A stretch of DNA of 64,000 bases, from assembly GCA_017651645.1 (NCBI GenBank), contig JAGCCO010000024.1:45746-109745 (forward strand), written 5' to 3'. The stretch comes from Bacteroidales bacterium. Lineage in GTDB: Bacteria; Bacteroidota; Bacteroidia; Bacteroidales; F082. Made by a program: the position numbers and the translations under genes. Positions 39,448 through 46,594 of this stretch are shown one piece after another (the stretch's first letter is position 1; each line of letters starts with the position of its first letter). The notes beneath the pieces are model-generated. The model made no database searches. It was not told the origin of the DNA and saw only the letters and a list, made by a program, of their open reading frames with translations.

Positions 39448-41169
39448 TTATTCAGTCAACTCCTTAGCGGCCTGCTCAAGCTTGGTGTCAAGCGTCTTGA
39501 TGGCTGCTTCAAGGCCGTTTGTGGTGTCGCCTTTCATGCCGAAGTAGAACTTGATCTTCGGCTCGGTACCCGAAGGACGGATGGTGATCTTCGATCCGCT
39601 CTCGGTGAAGAACTGCAACACGTCGCTCTTGGGCAAGGTGATGGGCGTGACCTTACCAGTAGCCAAGTCTTTGGCTTCCTGCATCTTGTAGTCGCGGGTC
39701 TCGATGACCTTCTCGCCAGCGATGACGGTGGGCGGGGTGGTGCGGAACTTGGCCATCAAAGCCTTGATTTCCTCGGTGCCGCTGATGCCTTTCTTGGTCA
39801 GTGAGACGAGCTTCTCCTTGTAGAGACCGAACTCCTTGTAGATGTCCATGAGCAGCTGGTAGAGCGTCTTGCCCTTCTCGGCAGCCCAGGCAGCGGCCTC
39901 GGCGACCATGCTGGTGGCGATGACGGCGTCCTTGTCGCGGACGAAGTCGCCGGCCAGATAGCCATAGCTCTCTTCGCCGCCGCCGATGAACTGCTCCTTG
40001 CCTTCGAGTTCAAGGATCTTGTCGGCGATGTACTTGAAGCCTGTCAGCACGTCGTAGCGGTCCACGTCGTACTTCTTGGCCATCTCGAACAACAGCTCGG
40101 TGGTGACGATGGTCTTCACGATAAACTCTTTACCCGTGAGCTTGCCCAGCTCATTCCAGCGAGTCAGCAGGTAGTAGACGAAGAGGCTGGCGGTCTGGTT
40201 GCCGTTGAGCAGGATGAACTCGCCCTTGTCGTCTTTCACGGCGATGCCCACGCGGTCGGCGTCGGGGTCGGTGGCCATGACGAGGTCAGCATTCACCTCT
40301 TGGGCTTTCTTCACGGCAAGTGCCATGGCGGCTGGCTCTTCAGGATTGGGTGACTTCACGGTGGGGAAGTTGCCGTCCACAACCATCTGCTCCTCAACGC
40401 AGTAGACGTTCTCAAAGCCCTTGCGTTTCAGAATCTCAGGCACCAAGCGGCGACCTGTGCCGTGGATAGGCGTATAGACGATGCGCATGTCCTTGTGCTT
40501 CTTGATGAGGTCCAAGGACAGCGAGAGGCCGTACACCTTATCCAGATAGATGTCGTCGAATTTCTCGTCGAGCACGGTGATGAGGTCGGGGTTACGCTTG
40601 AAGTTGACCATCGACGGGTCGGTGATCTTCTCCACCTCGGCGATGACATTCTTATCGTGAGGGCTGACGAGCTGTCCGCCATCGTTCCAATAGGCCTTGT
40701 AGCCGTTGTATTCCTTGGGGTTGTGCGAGGCAGTCACCATCACGCCGGCATCGCATTTCATTTCGCGCACGGCAAACGAAAGCTCGGGGGTGGGGCGGAG
40801 GCAGTCGAAGATGTAGACCTTGATGCCGTTGGCCGACATCACGTCAGCGGTGATGTTGGCAAAGGCGGGGCTGTTGTTGCGACCATCGTAGGAGATGGCG
40901 ATGCTCAGGTCTTTCTTGCCAGGGTTCATCTTCTTGATGTAGTTGGCGAAGCCTTGGGTGGCCATGGCCACGGTATAGATGTTCATGCGGTTGGTGCCGG
41001 CACCCATGATGCCGCGCAGTCCGCCCGTGCCGAACTCGAGGTTGCGGTAGAAGCTCTCGGTGAGTTCGTTAGGGTCATTGTCGAGCATGTTTTGCACGCT
41101 CTTTCTCGTTTCTTCATCGTATTGCTCAGTGAGCCACGATTTTGCTCTTTCGATGATTTGAGGGTCCAT
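39448..41169 (-). CDS. pgcA: phospho-sugar mutase (phosphoglucomutase/phosphomannomutase, PgcA type)
   Basis: 573 residues, the longer alpha-phosphohexomutase form common in Bacteroidota and Firmicutes. Phosphoserine loop VTASHNPKEYNGY with Ser148, metal loop DPDADRVG, sugar loop GGEESYGY, phosphate-binding RPSGTEPKIKFY near the C-terminus. It converts glucose 6-phosphate to glucose 1-phosphate, the precursor for dTDP-rhamnose, which fits its place directly after rmlD in the same operon (52-base gap). A terminator follows. Confidence 0.92.
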   Translation of the reverse strand: MDPQIIERAKSWLTEQYDEETRKSVQNMLDNDPNELTESFYRNLEFGTGGLRGIMGAGTNRMNIYTVAMATQGFANYIKKMNPGKKDLSIAISYDGRNNSPAFANITADVMSANGIKVYIFDCLRPTPELSFAVREMKCDAGVMVTASHNPKEYNGYKAYWNDGGQLVSPHDKNVIAEVEKITDPSMVNFKRNPDLITVLDEKFDDIYLDKVYGLSLSLDLIKKHKDMRIVYTPIHGTGRRLVPEILKRKGFENVYCVEEQMVVDGNFPTVKSPNPEEPAAMALAVKKAQEVNADLVMATDPDADRVGIAVKDDKGEFILLNGNQTASLFVYYLLTRWNELGKLTGKEFIVKTIVTTELLFEMAKKYDVDRYDVLTGFKYIADKILELEGKEQFIGGGEESYGYLAGDFVRDKDAVIATSMVAEAAAWAAEKGKTLYQLLMDIYKEFGLYKEKLVSLTKKGISGTEEIKALMAKFRTTPPTVIAGEKVIETRDYKMQEAKDLATGKVTPITLPKSDVLQFFTESGSKITIRPSGTEPKIKFYFGMKGDTTNGLEAAIKTLDTKLEQAAKELTE

Positions 41170-41221
41170 ATTGTTGATATTATGTTGTGTTTTTCTAAAC
41201 GCAGGGACTCACGTCGCCTGC

Positions 41222-42100
41222 TTATTGTCCTGTCGCCCCTACGGGGCTCAATTCTTCCATGCATTTGACCAAACTCTCCCTCCAGTAGGGTATCTCAATA
41301 CCAGCAAACGCCTTGATTTTGCTCAAATTCAGCACACTATATGCCGGTCGTTTGGCCTTGGTGGGGTATTGGTCTGTTGTTATCGGGTTCACCTTACAAG
41401 CCTTTCCACCGATTCCCATGACGGCGGTGGCGAAGTCATACCAGGTGATTTCTCCTTCGTTGGTGAAGTGGAACGTCTCTTGGACGGATTCCTTGCCGTT
41501 TTTGTTAAGCAACGCCACAAGAGCTATAGCGAGGTCATGCGCCCATGTGGGACAGCCTTTCTGGTCGGCCACCACGTTGATTTCGTCCTTCGTGTCGCCC
41601 AGCATGAGCATGGTCTTCACAAAGTTCTTTCCTACGGAAGAGTAGAGCCATGCCGTACGCACAATCATATAGTTGCAGCCGCTCTCACGGATAAGCCGCT
41701 CACCTTCGGCTTTGGTGCTGCCGTATACCGACTGCGGGTCGACAGGGTCGTCAACCGAATAGGGTCGGTCAGCCTTGCCGTTGAAGACATAATCGGTAGA
41801 GATGTGCATCAGCAAGGCATCATGTCTTAGGCAAGCATCAGCCAACACCTTGGGAGCGAAGCTGTTGATGAGCATGGCCAGTTCGGGTTCGTCCTCGGCC
41901 TTGTCGACAGCCGTATAGGCGGCGCAGTTGACACAGACCTCGATATGATGCTCGTCAAAACAGGCTTCCACGGCAGCCTTGTTGCAGATATCCAAGGTGT
42001 CGACATCGGTGAAGAGCCAATGATGGTTGGCATCGCCTGCGGCGAGTTTCTGAAGCTCGGTCCCTAATTGGCCTTTGCAGCCTGTGACTAATATGTTCAT
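41222..42100 (-). CDS. rfbD: dTDP-4-dehydrorhamnose reductase
   Basis: 292 residues from ATG 42100 (an earlier TTG adds two residues). Last step of dTDP-L-rhamnose synthesis. NAD(P)-binding GCKGQLG (7-13), catalytic Tyr126 and Lys130 in YGSTKAEGE, STDYVFNG before it, and TAWLYSS after it. Neighbours rfbA, rfbB and rfbC are not in the window. It follows the DUF3078 gene by 11 bases and precedes the phospho-sugar mutase. The C-terminal SPVGATGQ is encoded over a small GCCCC-TAC-GGGGC hairpin. Confidence 0.93.
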   Translation of the reverse strand: MNILVTGCKGQLGTELQKLAAGDANHHWLFTDVDTLDICNKAAVEACFDEHHIEVCVNCAAYTAVDKAEDEPELAMLINSFAPKVLADACLRHDALLMHISTDYVFNGKADRPYSVDDPVDPQSVYGSTKAEGERLIRESGCNYMIVRTAWLYSSVGKNFVKTMLMLGDTKDEINVVADQKGCPTWAHDLAIALVALLNKNGKESVQETFHFTNEGEITWYDFATAVMGIGGKACKVNPITTDQYPTKAKRPAYSVLNLSKIKAFAGIEIPYWRESLVKCMEELSPVGATGQ

Positions 42101-42111
42101 TTTCAATCTAT

Positions 42112-43344
42112 TTAGAATCTATGTATGAATGCTATGCCCAACGATTCCTTGATTTGGAGTTTGGGTACGTTGTCGACCAAAGTTTCCACACCTTCGATTT
42201 CTTCGTAGACGGGGAAGGTGGTGTTATGATCGTATTTCAGGTTGACGAACAGGATTGTCGAGATGCTTCTGGTGATGACGAAGTTGATGGTGTTTTCCCA
42301 GTTGAAGTCAAGTCTCAGGCGGTTGTCTTCGCGTTCCTCGGTGTAGTTGTAGAAGGTGTTGAGCATCGTGGTGTAGGTGACGTTCTTGCCGATGGGCTGC
42401 TTGTAATTGATGATGCAGTTGACACCCACGGCTGACGTAACGTTTTCGCCGGGAACCCAAACGCTGTCCTGCTCATAATAGCCTTTTTTCACGCCGAAGC
42501 TGCCTTTGTCGGCCAATTCCTGGTTCATCACGAAGGTGACCCTGCCTGCCATGGGGCTTAGAAAGATTTGGAAGCGTTCGTCTTTGGTCTTGTAGGAATA
42601 ACCCGCCGAGATGGTGAGATAGGCGGGAGCGAAGAAGCTGGAGATGATGGTGGAATCGTTGGGGTACTTATAGCCGTGGGCAAACTGGGTGTTGAAGGTG
42701 GAGACCATGGTGATGTTCCACTGGGTCTTGCTGTCCAACGAGAGGGAATAGGTGAGGTCGATTTTGTCGTCCTGCTTTTCGATGCGTTTGTCGGCAAAAC
42801 GCGAGATGCCGAACGCGAAAGCGCCCGTGAGTTTCTGTTCGAAGTTGCGTTTGTGGTAAATCAGGTTGAAGTTGGCAAAGGCTTTTCCTGTCGCTGAGCT
42901 TTCACCGCCTGCCGCCCAATTGGAAAGCGCCAGTTGGTTGATGTTCAATCCATAACTGCCATGAAAGGAGAGTCGTTCGTTCAGGATGTCGATGATGTTC
43001 TCTTTAGGCCGGGGGCCGTCGGGACGCTTGGGCGTGAGGGAATCGATGTAGCGGTTGACGGCAATCAATTCATTTTCAATGGCTTCAAGTTCGTTCCTGC
43101 TTTCATCCAGATGTTTGTTCAAGACGTTGATGGTATGTCCGATCTGGTCGATTTCCTGGTTGATTTCGTAACGTTGAATGATAAGCGATTGTTTGATGCG
43201 GATGTAGTCGAGGGTGTTACGGCAGATGGAATCGGTTTGAGGCGTGAAAAAAACATACCGCTCTTGGCCAAAGAGTTGGCAAGAGACGGCTGTTGATATG
43301 AAAATCAATATGATACGAAATAACTGCCTCAACTGTAATCTCAT
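42112..43344 (-). CDS. DUF3078 outer-membrane protein with coiled coil
   Basis: 410 residues from ATG 43344, which starts a signal peptide (MRLQLRQLFRIILIFISTAVSCQLFGQ). Earlier in-frame starts lie at or within a few bases of a -7 box and would fall upstream of or at the transcription start; ATG 43359 remains possible. A helical coiled-coil segment (about 50-105) precedes a barrel with the DUF3078 hallmark GLNINQLALSNWAAGGE. Function unknown. First gene of the operon DUF3078 - rfbD - mutase. Confidence 0.78.
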   Translation of the reverse strand: MRLQLRQLFRIILIFISTAVSCQLFGQERYVFFTPQTDSICRNTLDYIRIKQSLIIQRYEINQEIDQIGHTINVLNKHLDESRNELEAIENELIAVNRYIDSLTPKRPDGPRPKENIIDILNERLSFHGSYGLNINQLALSNWAAGGESSATGKAFANFNLIYHKRNFEQKLTGAFAFGISRFADKRIEKQDDKIDLTYSLSLDSKTQWNITMVSTFNTQFAHGYKYPNDSTIISSFFAPAYLTISAGYSYKTKDERFQIFLSPMAGRVTFVMNQELADKGSFGVKKGYYEQDSVWVPGENVTSAVGVNCIINYKQPIGKNVTYTTMLNTFYNYTEEREDNRLRLDFNWENTINFVITRSISTILFVNLKYDHNTTFPVYEEIEGVETLVDNVPKLQIKESLGIAFIHRF

Positions 43345-43371
43345 CGGGTTACGGATCATTGTTTCCATTCG

Positions 43372-43379
43372 CAAAATTA
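43372..43379 (-). promoter_or_regulatory. -7 promoter box (TAATTTTG) for DUF3078-rfbD-pgcA
   Basis: Exact TAnnTTTG match on minus, 27 bases before the chosen ATG at 43344; it lies inside the longer reading frame and argues against it. Confidence 0.6.
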
Positions 43380-43414
43380 TGCGATTTTTGAAAACAAACG
43401 CAGATTATGGCAAA

Positions 43415-44140
43415 TTATTTCTCTTCGACGATCGGAATCTTGTGGTTGCTTTGGTAGAGATGCTTTTTGACGTTCTCGTATTGGTATGTGACCTTGGTCC
43501 ACATCTCGACGCTCTTCTTGATGCCCAAGATGCGGCGGGTCGTGGTCCGCAGGCTTTCGTCAAGGCTGTGGTAAATGGATCCTGAGATGCCCACATAGAA
43601 AGGACGGGCGCATTCCTTGCAGATACGAATGGCCTTGTAAATGCAGGTTCCAAACCATGAGATGTTCTCCGTGCCGTAGTCAGACAACACCTTGGTACCC
43701 ATGATATGACCATGGTCTAGACCCATGGCAAACTCCAAGTTGGATATACCCGTGAAATGATGCTTATATGTCTCGGTCAAGGCATATACGATTTTCAGCG
43801 CTCCAGTGACTGCCATTCTGAGGCTCTCTTCTTTGCCGGGATAGATAATTAGGAACGCGGTGGGAGCAAAGCAGTTGAGGACACCTCCCGTTTGTTCGGC
43901 GAGTGCGGAGAGCACCTCGTTGTACATAGTGTAGACCTGGGCCGTCTTCCTTCTGCCGTTCTCCTTGAGGAGATAGGTCATGTTCTTGATTTCAAAATAG
44001 ATAACCGTTGCATCGGTGAAGATACCAGTGCATCCAAGGTCCAATTCTGAAGTTCTGCGGATATCGACGGTTTCAGTATAATCAAATTCTGCATTCGATA
44101 ACGAAGCGAGTTTTTGGTCTAAAGTATCATTCCAACTCAT
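43415..44140 (-). CDS. class III nucleotidyl cyclase-like protein, catalytic residues missing
   Basis: 241 residues, no signal peptide. The middle (about 38-185) follows the class III cyclase fold: TGIFTDATVIYFEIKN (first strand), AVTGALKIVYALTE, FAMGLDHGHIMGTKVLSDYGTENISWFGTCIYKAIRIC. The first metal-binding Asp is replaced by Glu (YFEIKN), the second Asp loop is FAPTAFLIIY without Asp, and the transition-state Asn is Tyr, while the Arg is kept. It may be an inactive, ligand-binding relative or an enzyme with altered chemistry. It stands alone, with its own -7 box next to a perfect inverted repeat. Confidence 0.65.
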   Translation of the reverse strand: MSWNDTLDQKLASLSNAEFDYTETVDIRRTSELDLGCTGIFTDATVIYFEIKNMTYLLKENGRRKTAQVYTMYNEVLSALAEQTGGVLNCFAPTAFLIIYPGKEESLRMAVTGALKIVYALTETYKHHFTGISNLEFAMGLDHGHIMGTKVLSDYGTENISWFGTCIYKAIRICKECARPFYVGISGSIYHSLDESLRTTTRRILGIKKSVEMWTKVTYQYENVKKHLYQSNHKIPIVEEK

Positions 44141-44162
44141 ACAGATGAAGTTTAATATCGTG

Positions 44163-44170
44163 CAAAAATA
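44163..44170 (-). promoter_or_regulatory. -7 promoter box (TATTTTTG) for the cyclase-like gene
   Basis: Exact TAnnTTTG match on minus, 22 bases before the start, abutting the inverted repeat at 44171-44204. Confidence 0.6.
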
Positions 44171-44204
44171 AGCCTTTTTCTTTTACTTAATCAAGAAAAA
44201 GGCT
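44171..44204. other. perfect 12-bp inverted repeat next to the cyclase-like promoter
   Basis: AGCCTTTTTCTT (44171-44182) and AAGAAAAAGGCT (44193-44204) with a 10-base spacer, covering the region where the -33 element would lie. Either a second terminator for yebC or an operator site. Confidence 0.6.
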
Positions 44205-44212
44205 AATATTTT

Positions 44213-44249
44213 TAAAAAAATGAAACAGCACCAATCGATACTGTTTCAT
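44213..44249 (-). terminator. terminator of yebC
   Basis: On minus, ATGAAACAG...CTGTTTCAT (9 bp, 12-base loop) followed by TTTTTTT, 12 bases after the yebC stop. Confidence 0.85.
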
Positions 44250-44261
44250 GTAGTAGTATGT

Positions 44262-44990
44262 TTATTCCATATTGGTGTAGACGGCTTGAATGTCTTCGTC
44301 TTCATCAAGTTTGTCGAGGAACTTCTCGATTTCCACCATCTGTTCGTCGGTGAAGCTGACGGTTTGGTTGGGGAAACGCTGCAAGTTGGCCTTCACGATG
44401 TTGATCTTGCGCTCTTCGAGGGCGTCGTGCATGGTGCCGTAGTCGGTCCAGGCGGTGTAGACGGTAGTCGTGGTGGTGCCTTCTTCCTCGTCGGTCTCGC
44501 TGGTGATTTCATCGAGACCGTAGTCGATGAGTTCAAGCTCCAGTTCGTCTTTGTCCATGCCGGCAGGCATCTCGATCTCGAAGACAGCCTTGCGGGTGAA
44601 CATGAACTCCAACGAGCCGATGGGCAGGAACGAGCCGCCGCACTTGTTGAAGTACGACTTCACGTTGGCCACTGTGCGAGTGGTGTTGTCTGTAGCACAT
44701 TCCACCATGCATTGGATGCCGAAGGGGCCTTTGCCTTCGTAGGTGATTTCAACGAGGTTGGCAGCGTCCTTATCGGTGGCGCGCTTAATGGCGGCATCGA
44801 TGTTGTCCTTGGGCATGTTCTCGGCCTTGGCGTTCTGGATGGCCTGGCGCAGTTTGGGGTTCATGTCGGGGTCAGGACCGCCTTCCTTGGCAGCGATGGT
44901 AATCAGTTTTCCGAGTTTCGGGAACACTCTTGACATATGTCCCCATCTTTTCATCTTGGCCGCTTTGCGGTATTCAAATGCTCTTCCCAT
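44262..44990 (-). CDS. yebC: YebC/PmpR family protein (translation-associated regulator, TACO1 family)
   Basis: 242 residues. The N-terminus MGRAFEYRKAAKMKRWGHMSRVFPKLGKLITIAAKEGGPDP differs slightly from the canonical KWANIKHRK form but is clearly the same family; NMPKDNIDAAIKRA and the PMGSLEFMF-like middle are also recognisable. Members bind DNA as regulators or act on ribosomes stalled at proline stretches. A monocistronic unit: own -7 box and own terminator. Confidence 0.9.
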   Translation of the reverse strand: MGRAFEYRKAAKMKRWGHMSRVFPKLGKLITIAAKEGGPDPDMNPKLRQAIQNAKAENMPKDNIDAAIKRATDKDAANLVEITYEGKGPFGIQCMVECATDNTTRTVANVKSYFNKCGGSFLPIGSLEFMFTRKAVFEIEMPAGMDKDELELELIDYGLDEITSETDEEEGTTTTTVYTAWTDYGTMHDALEERKINIVKANLQRFPNQTVSFTDEQMVEIEKFLDKLDEDEDIQAVYTNME

Positions 44991-45022
44991 ATTTAGATTT
45001 TTAGATTTTTTATTTTAGGGTG

Positions 45023-45030
45023 CAAAAATA
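45023..45030 (-). promoter_or_regulatory. -7 promoter box (TATTTTTG) for yebC
   Basis: Exact TAnnTTTG match on minus, 32 bases before the yebC start, in the divergent region with the phosphatase-like gene. Confidence 0.6.
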
Positions 45031-45092
45031 GTAAATCGTCAGAAATTGACGGCTTTTCTGTGCAAAAAATCTTTTCTTTTGCTATTTTCAAC

Positions 45093-45100
45093 TATTTTTG
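45093..45100 (+). promoter_or_regulatory. -7 promoter box (TATTTTTG) for the phosphatase-like gene
   Basis: Exact TAnnTTTG match 21 bases before the start codon. Confidence 0.6.
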
Positions 45101-45121
45101 CAGTCTTAATATTAATAAGGT

Positions 45122-45463
45122 ATGAAGGTTTTGGTGCTTTCTGAAACGGATGCATTGTGCGGCCCGATGGCGGCAGCGTTTTTACGGGATTTCTCCACCG
45201 CTTTGGAAGTGCAATCGGCAGGAACGAATCCATTGCCAGCCATTGATCCTTTGACTGTTGAAGTGATGCATGAAAGTCTGATTGACCTTGAGGCATATAT
45301 TCCGCGCGACATCAACGAGATCATCGAATCGGACCATGATGCGGTGTTTCAATGCCCCGATATACTCTGCCCAAAAACAATCGAGGATTATAGGGTCTTG
45401 CGTGACTACGTCAAGAATGAGGCCTTCCTTTTTTATCGTGAACTTGAAAGGAACAAGGGCTGA
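45122..45463 (+). CDS. low-molecular-weight phosphatase/arsenate reductase-like protein, degenerate P-loop
   Basis: 113 residues. The overall pattern of LMW tyrosine phosphatases and ArsC is visible: a first strand MKVLVLS, GPMAAAFLR after the loop, then EVQSAGTNPLPAIDPLTVEVMHESLIDLEAYIPRDI. The catalytic loop, normally CxxNxCRS, reads SETDALCG: the nucleophilic Cys is Ser7 and the Arg is gone. So the protein is unlikely to be an active phosphatase or arsenate reductase by the known mechanism. Function unknown. Convergent with msrA, 12 bases apart. Confidence 0.6.
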   Translation: MKVLVLSETDALCGPMAAAFLRDFSTALEVQSAGTNPLPAIDPLTVEVMHESLIDLEAYIPRDINEIIESDHDAVFQCPDILCPKTIEDYRVLRDYVKNEAFLFYRELERNKG

Positions 45464-45475
45464 TTCGGTTTGCCA

Positions 45476-45955
45476 TCAAAAGATCTTCCGATACACATGG
45501 CATTCCGGCGTCTCCTGCCGCAAGTCCAGATAATCCTGATGATAATCCTCGGCAGGATAGAAGGGCATGACCTGTCGGATCTGCGTGACGGGGTGATAGC
45601 CCATTTGCATCAGCTCGCCAAAAACTCTAATGGCGGTGTCGCGCTCTTCGGTGTCGTTGAACCAAATGGCAGAAAGATATTGTGTCCCGATATCGATGCC
45701 TTGCCCGTCGACTTGCTCGAAATCATGAATCTCAAAGAAATAACGCACTAAGGTTTCATAAGAAACTTGTTCGGGGTCGTATTCCACTTCGATGGTCTCC
45801 AAATGTCCCGTTGTACCCGTCTTGACTTGTTTATAGCTTGGGTTCTCCATGTCGCCGCCCATGAAGCCAACGACGGTCTTCGTCACGCCCTTAAGGCGTT
45901 TGAAGTAGTACTCCACGCCCCAGAAGCAGCCAGCTGAGAAATAGGATTTTTTCAT
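45476..45955 (-). CDS. msrA: peptide-methionine (S)-S-oxide reductase MsrA
   Basis: 159 residues. Reduces the S epimer of methionine sulfoxide. Nucleophile Cys10 in SAGCFWGVEYYF; GFMGGD, GHLETIEVEYDP and FFEIHDFEQVDGQG follow as in the family. No signal peptide, so cytoplasmic. It overlaps the upstream thioredoxin-like lipoprotein gene by 4 bases (ATGA), so the two are one unit. Confidence 0.95.
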   Translation of the reverse strand: MKKSYFSAGCFWGVEYYFKRLKGVTKTVVGFMGGDMENPSYKQVKTGTTGHLETIEVEYDPEQVSYETLVRYFFEIHDFEQVDGQGIDIGTQYLSAIWFNDTEERDTAIRVFGELMQMGYHPVTQIRQVMPFYPAEDYHQDYLDLRQETPECHVYRKIF

Positions 45956-46590
45956 TTCTGTTTTTCCTTTTTCATTAATGAGATTCCTTGTCGGATTTCA
46001 TTTTCGCGTCTTCCTTGCTCCATTGCCATACCCACATGAACATGCCTTACGATTTGCTTCTTGTCAATGAAAAACTCAGTTGGACTGCCTGTAAGGTTAG
46101 TTCGTAAGGCATCGTCTTGGTCGATGATGAACAGGTTGTTGTATTTGTCTTGAAGACTCTTGGCGTATTCCAACGTCTCTTCTAGCGTAGAATCTTCTGC
46201 CAATTCGATAAGACAAAGAATATCAATGTCTTTTAACTCATCCTTTAAATTGAGTATGGCATTGGGAAACTCTTTTTCAACCTCTTCCTTACCAAAGCCA
46301 CAGTGCGAGTTGGAGAAAACGAGTATGGTTTCTCTTTTGAGCCATTTCTTGAGTTTCAAGGTTTTCCCGTCAAGGTCTTTAATCGTAATATCAGGAATTT
46401 CCCTTCCCATTGTATTGTTGTACCAATCCATCATGATTTTTTTGCCGAGTTCTTGGCCTTCTTTTTCAGTAAGACTTGTAACATCTTTGTAATACTTTTC
46501 GTAATCCACGGGGATGATGTAATTGTCTGTCCTGTTGCATGAAGCAATGGCTAATACCAAGACGGTTAACGCAAAGGCGATTTTATTCAT
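45952..46590 (-). CDS. thioredoxin-fold lipoprotein with a single active-site cysteine
   Basis: 212 residues with lipobox AIASC (Cys18). The domain at about 62-200 has a thioredoxin/TlpA-like order (IPDITIKDLDGKTLKLKKW, ILVFSNSHCGFGKEEVEKEFP, GSPTEFFIDKKQIVRHVHVG). The redox motif is HCGFG, so only Cys97 is left and the second Cys of CxxC is missing. A peroxiredoxin- or sensor-like role is possible. It is translationally coupled to msrA, which suggests a link to oxidative damage, although the lipoprotein should be outside the cytoplasm. Confidence 0.75.
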   Translation of the reverse strand: MNKIAFALTVLVLAIASCNRTDNYIIPVDYEKYYKDVTSLTEKEGQELGKKIMMDWYNNTMGREIPDITIKDLDGKTLKLKKWLKRETILVFSNSHCGFGKEEVEKEFPNAILNLKDELKDIDILCLIELAEDSTLEETLEYAKSLQDKYNNLFIIDQDDALRTNLTGSPTEFFIDKKQIVRHVHVGMAMEQGRRENEIRQGISLMKKEKQK

Positions 46591-46594
46591 TCCA

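Noticed and set aside
41235..41247. GCCCC-TAC-GGGGC hairpin at the end of rfbD as a terminator or mobile element
   Set aside because: Short stem, no T-run, and only one copy in the window; not enough to call.
43415..44140. Pycsar- or CBASS-type defence cyclase
   Set aside because: No effector gene is adjacent and the catalytic Asp residues are missing.
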